Positions 6,522 through 13,119 of a stretch of 14,176 nt of DNA are shown here, one piece after another. The stretch comes from CAJWGI01 sp036011785 (lineage in GTDB: Bacteria; Chloroflexota; Anaerolineae; Anaerolineales; UBA11657). The notes under the pieces were generated by a model. That model saw only the letters and a program-made list of their open reading frames with translations, was not told where the DNA came from and ran no database searches. Made by a program: the position numbers and the translations under genes. The stretch covers positions 1-14,176 of the forward strand of contig DASCOB010000169.1 in NCBI GenBank assembly GCA_036011785.1, written 5' to 3'. Numbering within the stretch: position 1 is the stretch's first letter; the number at the start of each line of letters is the position of its first letter.

Positions 6522-6550
6522 ATTCTCGCTCATTATTGCCATTTTGTCAC
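6522..6550 (-). promoter_or_regulatory. Candidate promoter of the fusion-folK-folC-VKOR run
   Basis: On the minus strand GTGACA (6545-6550) matches five of six -35 bases, a 17-nt spacer follows, and GAGAAT (6522-6527) matches four of six -10 bases. The predicted start near 6515 leaves a leader of about 24 nt to the ATG at 6491. It shares the 118-nt divergent gap with the dus promoter. Confidence 0.45.
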
Positions 6551-6596
6551 GGGTGCGGCTGAGTTTTCGTTTCAACGGACACAGACCCCCGAGTGT

Positions 6597-6602
6597 TATA
6601 AT
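6597..6602 (+). promoter_or_regulatory. -10 element of the dus promoter, predicting a leaderless mRNA
   Basis: A consensus TATAAT ends 7 nt before the ATG at 6610. The expected transcription start is about 6609, so the mRNA would begin at or next to the start codon. No good -35 is present at 16-18 nt. This argues strongly against any start upstream of 6610, although the frame stays open for another 101 codons. Confidence 0.6.
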
Positions 6603-6609
6603 CGTGCCC

Positions 6610-7719
6610 ATGGATGTGCAGCCTGCCTTCCACGTCGGCACTGTTCCGGTGTTCGGAGATTTGATTCTCGCGCCGATGGCTGGATTCTCCGATTTGCCTT
6701 TTCGGTCTATCTGCCGAACGCTGGGCTCGTCCATGAGCTACACCGAATTCGTCAACGTGGACGAGCTGCAGGCACGGCGCGGCGGCAGCCTGCGCGCCAT
6801 GCAGAAGCTGCGCTTCCGCGAGCATGAGCGCCCGGTTGTGTTTCAGCTTTACGGACACGATGTGGAACGCATTGTTGATGCCGCGCAGCGGCTGCAGGAT
6901 CTTGGCCCCGACATTGTCGACATCAACATGGGCTGTTTTGTGAAGAAGATTGCTCAACGAGGGGCTGGCGCAGGAATGATGCGTGACCCGCGCCTGATTG
7001 CGCGGTTGATGAAACGACTGGTCACGGCTCTGGAGATTCCCATCAGCGCAAAAATCCGGCTGGGCTGGGACGATGACTCTCGCAATTATCTGCAGGTGGC
7101 GCGCATATTGGAGCAGCACGGCGCCGGCCTGGTAGCGATGCACGCGCGTACGCGCGCTCAGGCTTATTCTGGGGCCGCAGATTGGGATGCCATCGCGGCG
7201 ATGAAGCAGGCGCTTTCGGTGCCGGTGATTGGCAACGGCGATGCCCGCACGCCGGCGGATATCAAGCGCATGAAGGCACATACCGGCTGTGACGGGGTGA
7301 TGGTTGGCCGCGCCGCAATCGGAAACCCGTGGATTTTCGAGCGCAAAGACCGGCAGCTAGTTTCACTCCCAGACTGGTTGGCGTTGCTGCGGTATCACCT
7401 GGAGCTGAACCTGGAATTCTATGGAGCGCAAAAGGGGCTGCTGCTTTTCCGGAAGCATGTGGCGCGCTACATCGAGGGTGCGCCCGCAGCAGCGCAAGAC
7501 CTGCGAGTGGCGCTGCTCACCTGCGAGCGCAAGGGAGATTTCGAGGCCTTGCTGTGCCGGCTGGAGGCCGAGGAGCGGCTGCGCGTGGCCGCCGGTCAGA
7601 AGAGAATGCCCGCCAGTTCGTCGCGGTACTGCCGCGTGAGCGGGTCATCATCGCCCAGTAGCGCGAACACCCCCAGAATCACCAGCCGGGGCTCGCCTTT
7701 GCGGAAGCCTTTGTCCTGA
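6610..7719 (+). CDS. dus: tRNA-dihydrouridine synthase (Dus family)
   Basis: An FMN enzyme that reduces specific uridines in tRNA D-loops to dihydrouridine using NAD(P)H. From the ATG at 6610 it has 369 residues. Family features: the FMN-binding LAPMAGFSD (20-28), FQLYGHD (78-84), DINMGCF with the catalytic Cys C109, K148 in SAKIRLGWD, H178 in MHARTRAQ, GNGDARTPAD (208-217) and CDGVMVGRAAIGNPW (227-241). The residue after the catalytic Cys is Phe, where Pro or Ser is common. The start is set by the -10 at 6597 and by the APMAG block following a normal 20-residue lead. The last 41 residues are odd: they are Ser/Arg-rich, unlike the family, and are encoded opposite the C-terminus of the Trx-TPR gene. 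This tail looks like read-through past a lost ancestral stop. Which Dus subtype (A, B or C) it belongs to is not clear. Confidence 0.93.
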   Translation: MDVQPAFHVGTVPVFGDLILAPMAGFSDLPFRSICRTLGSSMSYTEFVNVDELQARRGGSLRAMQKLRFREHERPVVFQLYGHDVERIVDAAQRLQDLGPDIVDINMGCFVKKIAQRGAGAGMMRDPRLIARLMKRLVTALEIPISAKIRLGWDDDSRNYLQVARILEQHGAGLVAMHARTRAQAYSGAADWDAIAAMKQALSVPVIGNGDARTPADIKRMKAHTGCDGVMVGRAAIGNPWIFERKDRQLVSLPDWLALLRYHLELNLEFYGAQKGLLLFRKHVARYIEGAPAAAQDLRVALLTCERKGDFEALLCRLEAEERLRVAAGQKRMPASSSRYCRVSGSSSPSSANTPRITSRGSPLRKPLS

Positions 7720-8438
7720 CGCAGTACCTCCAAGAGGCCGTCCATGGCGGCGGCGTGCTGGCCGCGCGCCAGCAACCGTGCCGATTGCCAGTACTGCGCC
7801 TCGAGCATTTCGACTTCGTCAACAACATTGCTGTTGTCGCGCTCAACTTCCGCGAGCAATTTTGCCAGTGGCTGCAATTGCTGCGCGGCAACAATCTCGG
7901 AACTGGCCGGAAAATCCTCGATAAACGCGAGTGCCGCGTCTCCCTTGCCTTGGGCGATGAGCGCGCGTATCAGCCCGAGCGTGGCAGCCGAGTTGTGTGG
8001 TTGGCTGTCCAACGCCACGCGCAGCTGCTCCTCGGCCTGCTCCCAGTGGCGCGTCGCCAGCAGGCTGGCAGCCTCGCCGAGGACTGCGTCGGCTTCGCCG
8101 GGGGCAACCCGCTGGATGAAATCGCGCACAGTACGCTCCGGCGCAGCGCCGGTGAACTGCGCAATCACCTCACCGTTCTGATGGGCCTTGACGGTCGGGA
8201 TACCTTGTACGCCGAAGCGCACGGCCAGTCCCGGGTTGTCGTCCACATTGACCTTTGCCAGCAAAAAGGCGCCGCCGCGTTCCTGCGCTAGCCCCTCAAG
8301 CACCGGGCCGAGAGTGCGGCAGGGGTCGCACCACGGTGCCCAAAAATCAACAACCACTGGCGTCTCATACGAACGGTTGACCACGTCGGATTCAAAAGTT
8401 GCCTCTGCTGTATCGAAGATGAATTCAGAAACTGTCAC
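7596..8438 (-). CDS. Thioredoxin-TPR protein, CnoX/YbbN-like co-chaperone
   Basis: A 280-residue cytoplasmic protein with a thioredoxin domain (about 1-110) and C-terminal TPR-like helical repeats (about 117-280). The active site is W36-C37-D38-P39-C40, with Asp where most thioredoxins have Gly, and the cis-proline is in the GIPTVK segment. This architecture is that of CnoX (YbbN), which protects proteins from aggregation and oxidation and hands them to chaperonins. E. coli CnoX lacks the CxxC pair, while this one keeps both cysteines and so may be redox-active. The GTG at 8438 is chosen because AGGAG lies 8 nt upstream and because the extended -10 at 8465-8473 would put the transcription start after the alternative ATG at 8474. 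There is no signal peptide. The 3' end overlaps that of dus by 124 nt, tail to tail. Confidence 0.9.
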   Translation of the reverse strand: MTVSEFIFDTAEATFESDVVNRSYETPVVVDFWAPWCDPCRTLGPVLEGLAQERGGAFLLAKVNVDDNPGLAVRFGVQGIPTVKAHQNGEVIAQFTGAAPERTVRDFIQRVAPGEADAVLGEAASLLATRHWEQAEEQLRVALDSQPHNSAATLGLIRALIAQGKGDAALAFIEDFPASSEIVAAQQLQPLAKLLAEVERDNSNVVDEVEMLEAQYWQSARLLARGQHAAAMDGLLEVLRQDKGFRKGEPRLVILGVFALLGDDDPLTRQYRDELAGILF

Positions 8439-8446
8439 GAAGACTT

Positions 8447-8451
8447 CTCCT
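8447..8451 (-). promoter_or_regulatory. Ribosome binding site of the Trx-TPR gene
   Basis: AGGAG on the minus strand, 8 nt from the GTG at 8438. It decides for this GTG over the in-frame ATG 12 codons upstream at 8474, which overlaps the promoter. Confidence 0.7.
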
Positions 8452-8464
8452 GTCGTTGGCGCGT

Positions 8465-8473
8465 ATTGTACCA
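8465..8473 (-). promoter_or_regulatory. Extended -10 promoter of the Trx-TPR gene
   Basis: TGG-TACAAT on the minus strand is an extended -10 (TGn followed by a five-of-six TATAAT match). The predicted start is near 8458, with a 20-nt leader holding the AGGAG site. The -35 region is poor, as often seen with extended -10 promoters. Confidence 0.55.
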
Positions 8474-8572
8474 TTGTGGTGCCTGCCCCACTGCTGTAGC
8501 ATTAATTTCTAAGCGAACGTTAACAGAGTCGTGCCGGCCGGGCTTTGCCGGGGGCAGCTGCGCTCATTCGGC

Positions 8573-8578
8573 TATAAT
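8573..8578 (+). promoter_or_regulatory. -10 element of the epimerase-priA promoter
   Basis: Consensus TATAAT, predicting a transcription start near 8585 and a leader of about 36 nt with a GTGGGGA-type ribosome site before the ATG at 8621. No good -35 is seen; a GC-rich imperfect inverted repeat (8532-8556) occupies that region. Confidence 0.5.
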
Positions 8579-8620
8579 CAGTCTGCAGCCGGCGTGAAAG
8601 GGAACAGTGGGGATGAACGC

Positions 8621-9574
8621 ATGAGAATATTGGTTACCGGAGCGGCCGGGTTTATCGGCTCTCATCTCGCGGAGCGCTTAGCGGGAGAGGGGCATGATGT
8701 GCGTGCTGTGGACTGCCTGACCGACAATTACGCGCCCGTGCTGAAAGAGTTAAATGTCCACGCCCTTAGCGACGCAGGGTGCGCATTTTTCCGCCGCGAT
8801 TTGGCGCAGGATGTGCTGGTCGACCTACTGCATGACGTCGATGTCATTTTCCATCTGGCGGCACAGCCTGGTCTTTCCGCCGCCACGCCGTTTGAGGCCT
8901 ATGTGCGCAACAACATCATGGCCACGCAGCGTCTGCTGCAGGCTGCTGCAGAGACGCCCGCGCTGCGGACATTCATCCATGTTTCCACCTCCTCGGTCTA
9001 CGGCGCGCGGGCTACCGGCGACGAGAGCGCGGAGCCGAAACCGACTTCGTATTATGGAGTGACCAAACTGGCAGCCGAGCAACTAGTGATGGCTGCCAGC
9101 CGCGAGCACGGGCTACCCGCTTGCTCTCTGCGTTTGTTTTCGGTTTATGGCCCGCGCGAGCGCCCGGAGAAGCTGTATCCGCGTCTGATTGGCTGCCTGC
9201 TTGAGGAGCGAGAGTTCCCGCTATTTGAGGGCAGCGAGGAGCACTACCGCAGCTACACCTATGTAGGCGACATCGTCGCGGGCATGCTGGCGGCGCTGGA
9301 GAACATGCCGCGCTGCCGGGGGGAGGTAATAAATATTGGTGCTGACAGGGCCATTACCACCGGCGAGGGCATGCGCATCGTGGAGGAGCTGGTGGGGCGG
9401 AAGGCGAAAATCGCGCTGCAGCCGCGGCGCGTGGGCGACCAGTTGGAGACGCGCGCGAACATCGAGAAAGCGCGCCGGGTGCTCGGATACAAACCGACTA
9501 CCAGCGCCCGTGAGGGGCTTGCGCGCGAAGTAGACTGGTACCGCGAACAGATCCTCGGTAAAGTGGAAGTGTAG
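8621..9574 (+). CDS. NAD-dependent epimerase/dehydratase, nucleotide-sugar SDR family
   Basis: A 317-residue extended short-chain dehydrogenase acting on a nucleotide sugar. It has the Rossmann motif GAAGFIG (7-13), the NAD-selective acid D31 at the end of the second strand, FHLAAQPG (77-84), the catalytic Ser region VSTSSVYG (121-128), Y145-x3-K149 in YGVTK, RLFSVYGPRERP (171-182) and GYKPTTSAREGL near the end. The pattern resembles UDP-glucose or UDP-glucuronate 4-epimerases and related enzymes, but the substrate cannot be read from sequence. The ATG at 8621 fits the family N-terminus, and GGGGA lies about 7 nt upstream. A start at the longer frame's ATG (8531) is ruled unlikely because it precedes the -10 at 8573. 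priA begins 32 nt after its stop, so the two may share a transcript. It is not close in motif to the rmd/gmd pair and is separately placed. Confidence 0.88.
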   Translation: MRILVTGAAGFIGSHLAERLAGEGHDVRAVDCLTDNYAPVLKELNVHALSDAGCAFFRRDLAQDVLVDLLHDVDVIFHLAAQPGLSAATPFEAYVRNNIMATQRLLQAAAETPALRTFIHVSTSSVYGARATGDESAEPKPTSYYGVTKLAAEQLVMAASREHGLPACSLRLFSVYGPRERPEKLYPRLIGCLLEEREFPLFEGSEEHYRSYTYVGDIVAGMLAALENMPRCRGEVINIGADRAITTGEGMRIVEELVGRKAKIALQPRRVGDQLETRANIEKARRVLGYKPTTSAREGLAREVDWYREQILGKVEV

Positions 9575-9606
9575 TTCCCGGTCTCCGGCAGCAATCGGGA
9601 GAGTTC

Positions 9607-12528
9607 GTGTACGCTAAAATCCTTCCCAATGTTCCCCGACTGAAAACCACGTTTCATTACCGCGTCCCGGATGCTCTGCGGAATCGGCTGCGGGTAGGCC
9701 ATCTCGTGCTGGTTTCTTTTGGAAAACAACGCACGCAGGGGATTGTGGTTGCGCTGGACAGCGAGCCCCCGGCCGACATCACCGAATTCAAACCCATTGA
9801 GTCTCTGCTCGATCCGGAGCCGGTATTGACCCCGAATCAATTAGATTTGGCGTACTGGCTGGCGCCCCGTTATTTCACTACTTTGATTGATTGCATCGCG
9901 CTGATGCTGCCGTCCGGACTGAGCCAGCGCGCGGATACTCGCTACGAGCTGCTCGAAGAAGAATTCTCCCCGCAGACGAAAGCGCAACGCAATATAGTGC
10001 GGTTGCTTTCGTCGCGCGGCGCGCTGCTGGGGCGGCAATTAGGGCGAGCACTGCCACGCCGTAACTGGCGGGCCGTGGCGGACCGGCTGGTGCTTAAGGG
10101 CGTGCTGCGGAAAACTGCAGTGCTGGCGCCGCCGACGGTCAGGCCAAAGCATGTGCGTACTGTGCGGCTGACGGCGTCGCCGGCGCGAGTCGAGGCCGCG
10201 AAGAGCGAATTCGCCCGCCACTCAATACCGGCTGATATTCTCGATTATCTCATTGCGCTCTGGCCAGGCGAACCAGCGCTGGACGACCTACTCCATTTTG
10301 TGGGTTGCAAACGCAGGCACGTGCGTGATTTGTGCCGACGTGGCTGGCTGACGCTCGCATCGAGACAGCAGCTGGTGGTGAAAGCTGTCTCTAATGATGT
10401 GCTGCACCACTGGATGCAGAAACGCGAGAGCGCCGCCCCGCGCCAGGCTCAGGTGGTACGGGCGCTTCTCAGCAGCCAGGACTTTCTGCCCGTGGTGGAA
10501 ATCCCACAGGTCTCGGCGAGAGTGCTGAGGGCAATGCAATCGCAAGGTTTGCTGCGCATTTCGGTCAACCCGGAGCGCGTGCAACTGCAAGCAAACTCGA
10601 CGCAGGCCAAAGCTGAGGTAGCGCGGTTGCGGAAACCGGACGCGAAAACGCGTGTGCTGCAGTTCCTGCGAGCACAGAGCGGTGAGTCGGTGGCTGTCGG
10701 GCGGGTTAATGCGCAGACCGGCGCCCGGCTCGCTGACCTGACAGCTTTGGCCGAGCACGGTCTGCTTGCGCTTGCGGAGACCGAGATTGTTCGCGATTCG
10801 CTCAGGCATTTGGATTTCGTGCCGACCGATCCGCCTACGCTTGTAGAGGGCCAGCGGCGGGCGTGGCGTGCGCTGCAGCGGGCCTTCGATGGGCTTGAAC
10901 CGAAGGCGTTTCTGCTGCATGGAGTGACGGGTTCAGGCAAAACAGAGATTTACATGCGCGCGGTGGCAGCGGCATTGCGGCGCGGCAAACAGGCTATTGT
11001 GCTGGTGCCCGAAATCGCGCTTACCTCGCAAACGGTGCGCCGCTTTTTCGCGCGCTTCCCCGGACGCGTGGGGCTGTTGCACAGTCAACTTTCTGCCGGC
11101 GAGCGTTACGACACCTGGCGCCGTGCGCGCTGCGGGGATCTAGATGTGGTGGTGGGCGCGCGCTCGGCGCTGTTCGCGCCGCTGCCGCGCATCGGGGTGA
11201 TTGCCGTCGACGAGGAACACGAGGAGGCTTACCGGCAGGACCCGCCGGTGCAACCGCCATATTACAACGCCCGCGATGTGGCCGTGGAATACGCCCGCCG
11301 GATGGGAGCAGTTTGCATCCTAGGGAGCGCCACGCCGGATCTGGTCAGTGCCGAGCGGGCGAAACGGGGCGAATACCACTTACTCACTTTGCCAGAGCGC
11401 ATCATGGGTCATGGTGAGCGCATTTCCGGGCAGGCCGGACGGCTGCAGGTGCGCAGCAGATATCGACCGGTTGCCGGGGCGCAGTCGCAGGCCCAGTTCA
11501 TCCCGCTGCCGCGCGTGCGGGTCGTGGATATGCGCCATGAGATGCGCGCGGGAAATCGCTCCATGTTCAGCCGGGCTTTGCAGCGTGCGTTGAATAAAAC
11601 GCTCAAACGCGAGCAGCAGGCCATTCTCTTCCTCAACCGGCGCGGGCATGCTACTTACGTTTTTTGCCGCGATTGTGGCCACACTCTAGAGTGCCCGCGC
11701 TGTGGCATCCCTTTCACCTATCATCGCACTTCCAATGAGTTGATATGCCATCATTGCAACGGCCGTCGGCTGCCGGTCGAGCGCTGCCCGCAGTGCGGCG
11801 GGAGGCGCATTAAGCATTTCGGCGTGGGCACCGAGGCGGTGCAGGAGGAGGTGCAACGTTGCTTTCCCGCGGCGCGCACGCTACGCTGGGATTGGGACGT
11901 CACCCGTCGGCGCGGCGCGCACGAGCAGATTCTGCGTTGCTTCAGCGAGAGAGAGGCCGATGTGCTCATCGGCACGCAGATGATTGCAAAAGGTTTGGAC
12001 TTGCCGCTGGTGACCCTGGTCGGGGCAATCTCGTGCGACGTCGGCCTTTCGCTTCCCGATTACCGCGCAGCCGAGCGCACTTTTCAGGTACTTACTCAGG
12101 TGGCCGGCCGCGCTGGGCGCGGGCTGCTGGGTGGGCAGGCGCTGCTGCAAACCTATATGCCGGAGCATCATGCCATTCAGGCCGCGGCGGCGCATGACTA
12201 CGCAGCCTTCTACCAGCACGAAATAGAATTGCGCAAGCAGCACGGATACCCACCCTTTGGGAAATTGGCGCGCCTGATTGGGCGTGACCCTAGCCTTGCT
12301 CGCGTCGAGGCGGACGCACAAAAAGTAGCGGCGCAGCTGCGCGCCCGCGTCCGCGCCGAGTGCGCCAATAGCACGGACATCATCGGCCCGGCGCCGTGTT
12401 TCTTTGGGCGGGTGGCCCGGCAGCACCGTTGGCAAGTGGTGCTGCGCGGACCGGATCCGGCTGCGCTGTTGAACATCGAGACGCCGGCCGGATGGCGCGT
12501 CGAGCTCGATCCACTCAGTTTGCTCTGA
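9607..12528 (+). CDS. priA: Primosomal protein N', replication-restart DNA helicase
   Basis: A superfamily 2 3'-to-5' helicase that recognises stalled forks and reloads the replisome. At 973 residues it is longer than E. coli PriA (about 730). Parts in order: the 3'-DNA-binding domain (about 1-105); an enlarged middle region (about 110-400) with winged-helix-like segments; Walker A GVTGSGKT (439-446); DEEH (535-538); GSATPD (573-578). Next come eight zinc cysteines at 687, 690, 696, 699, 714, 717, 727 and 730; LRWDWD (759-764); GTQMIAKGLDLP (789-800); and QVAGRAGRG (831-839). An insertion of about 35 residues (around 598-632) separates the two helicase lobes compared with the E. coli protein. 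The start is GTG at 9607, with GGGAGAG just upstream. All catalytic and zinc residues are intact. The LRWDWD and KGLDLPLVTLVG blocks recall Chloroflexota PriA. Confidence 0.96.
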   Translation: MYAKILPNVPRLKTTFHYRVPDALRNRLRVGHLVLVSFGKQRTQGIVVALDSEPPADITEFKPIESLLDPEPVLTPNQLDLAYWLAPRYFTTLIDCIALMLPSGLSQRADTRYELLEEEFSPQTKAQRNIVRLLSSRGALLGRQLGRALPRRNWRAVADRLVLKGVLRKTAVLAPPTVRPKHVRTVRLTASPARVEAAKSEFARHSIPADILDYLIALWPGEPALDDLLHFVGCKRRHVRDLCRRGWLTLASRQQLVVKAVSNDVLHHWMQKRESAAPRQAQVVRALLSSQDFLPVVEIPQVSARVLRAMQSQGLLRISVNPERVQLQANSTQAKAEVARLRKPDAKTRVLQFLRAQSGESVAVGRVNAQTGARLADLTALAEHGLLALAETEIVRDSLRHLDFVPTDPPTLVEGQRRAWRALQRAFDGLEPKAFLLHGVTGSGKTEIYMRAVAAALRRGKQAIVLVPEIALTSQTVRRFFARFPGRVGLLHSQLSAGERYDTWRRARCGDLDVVVGARSALFAPLPRIGVIAVDEEHEEAYRQDPPVQPPYYNARDVAVEYARRMGAVCILGSATPDLVSAERAKRGEYHLLTLPERIMGHGERISGQAGRLQVRSRYRPVAGAQSQAQFIPLPRVRVVDMRHEMRAGNRSMFSRALQRALNKTLKREQQAILFLNRRGHATYVFCRDCGHTLECPRCGIPFTYHRTSNELICHHCNGRRLPVERCPQCGGRRIKHFGVGTEAVQEEVQRCFPAARTLRWDWDVTRRRGAHEQILRCFSEREADVLIGTQMIAKGLDLPLVTLVGAISCDVGLSLPDYRAAERTFQVLTQVAGRAGRGLLGGQALLQTYMPEHHAIQAAAAHDYAAFYQHEIELRKQHGYPPFGKLARLIGRDPSLARVEADAQKVAAQLRARVRAECANSTDIIGPAPCFFGRVARQHRWQVVLRGPDPAALLNIETPAGWRVELDPLSLL

Positions 12529-12556
12529 GCTATCGGACGCTGCTTCAAATGGCGGA

Positions 12557-12585
12557 TTGTTGTGGAGTGGTCTTAATGATAAACT
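12557..12585 (+). promoter_or_regulatory. Promoter of the DUF6391-like gene with an extended -10
   Basis: TTGTTG (12557-12562) and TAAACT (12580-12585) are 17 nt apart, and TG-A precedes the -10, making an extended -10. The predicted start at about 12592 falls between two in-frame ATGs (12588 and 12594), favouring the second and a leaderless message. Confidence 0.5.
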
Positions 12586-12593
12586 GAATGGGC

Positions 12594-13118
12594 ATGAAAA
12601 CGCTGCTGGACACCATGCTGGCGAAGCCCGCGGTGAAGCGTGTGCGCAAGAACCATGGCCTTGAGCACGCCACCATCCACGTGCTGGGCGAACGCGTGCA
12701 GCGGCACGGCGGAATGGTGGGCCGCTCTGACCGTCACGGCTTTACGCTGTACGGCGACGTGCCCACAAAAATACTGGCCGACGCGTGTGAACTGGCGTTG
12801 CAGCGCCTGCGCGCCGGGGAACGCGGGCTGGCCATTCACCCTTATTGTGGTACCAACTTCGTCACTGCTGGCGTGCTTTCCAGCGTGGTGGCGGCGCTGG
12901 CGCTGCTGAGTGCGGGCCGCGGCTGGCGCGCGCGCCTTCCGCGGTTGCCGATGCTGATAAGCCTGATGACGGCAGCGCTCATTCTCTCGCAGCCTCTTGG
13001 TCTGGTAATCCAGCGGGATGTGACCACCAGCGGTGACCCCGGTGACCTGCAGATTGTCTCAATCAAACGCTACCGCATCGGCGCGCTTGCATTTCATCGC
13101 GTAGAGACGCGTGGGTGA
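12594..13118 (+). CDS. DUF6391-like membrane protein of unknown function
   Basis: A 174-residue protein from the ATG at 12594. An ATG six bases earlier (12588) is also in frame but lies ahead of the predicted transcription start. The N-terminal part is soluble-looking and carries NHGLEHATIHVL (20-31), with His at 21, 25 and 29 and Glu at 24. A segment GRSDRHGFTLYGDVPTK (43-59, conserved in relatives as far as I recall) follows, then HPYCGTN (82-88). Two hydrophobic stretches (about 89-107 and 116-139) are likely membrane helices, and the second is followed by RDVTTSGDPGDL. The domain name is recalled from Chloroflexota and cyanobacterial proteins and was not searched. The function is unknown. 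The clustered His/Glu/Cys residues suggest a metal site. It lies between priA and holA, and its stop overlaps the GTG alternative start of holA, so it is likely co-transcribed with holA. Confidence 0.7.
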   Translation: MKTLLDTMLAKPAVKRVRKNHGLEHATIHVLGERVQRHGGMVGRSDRHGFTLYGDVPTKILADACELALQRLRAGERGLAIHPYCGTNFVTAGVLSSVVAALALLSAGRGWRARLPRLPMLISLMTAALILSQPLGLVIQRDVTTSGDPGDLQIVSIKRYRIGALAFHRVETRG

Positions 13119-13119
13119 G

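Noticed and set aside
6307..6609. Extra 101 codons in frame upstream of dus
   Set aside because: They lie ahead of the TATAAT at 6597 and opposite the conserved N-terminal part of the fusion gene, and are unlike Dus. The ATG at 6610 fits the family.
8439..8474. ATG at 8474 as the start of the Trx-TPR gene
   Set aside because: It overlaps the extended -10 element, whereas the GTG at 8438 has AGGAG at ideal spacing.
8531..8620. Longer N-terminus of the epimerase from an ATG at 8531
   Set aside because: It precedes the predicted transcription start near 8585, and the Rossmann fold begins at the ATG at 8621 with a ribosome site.
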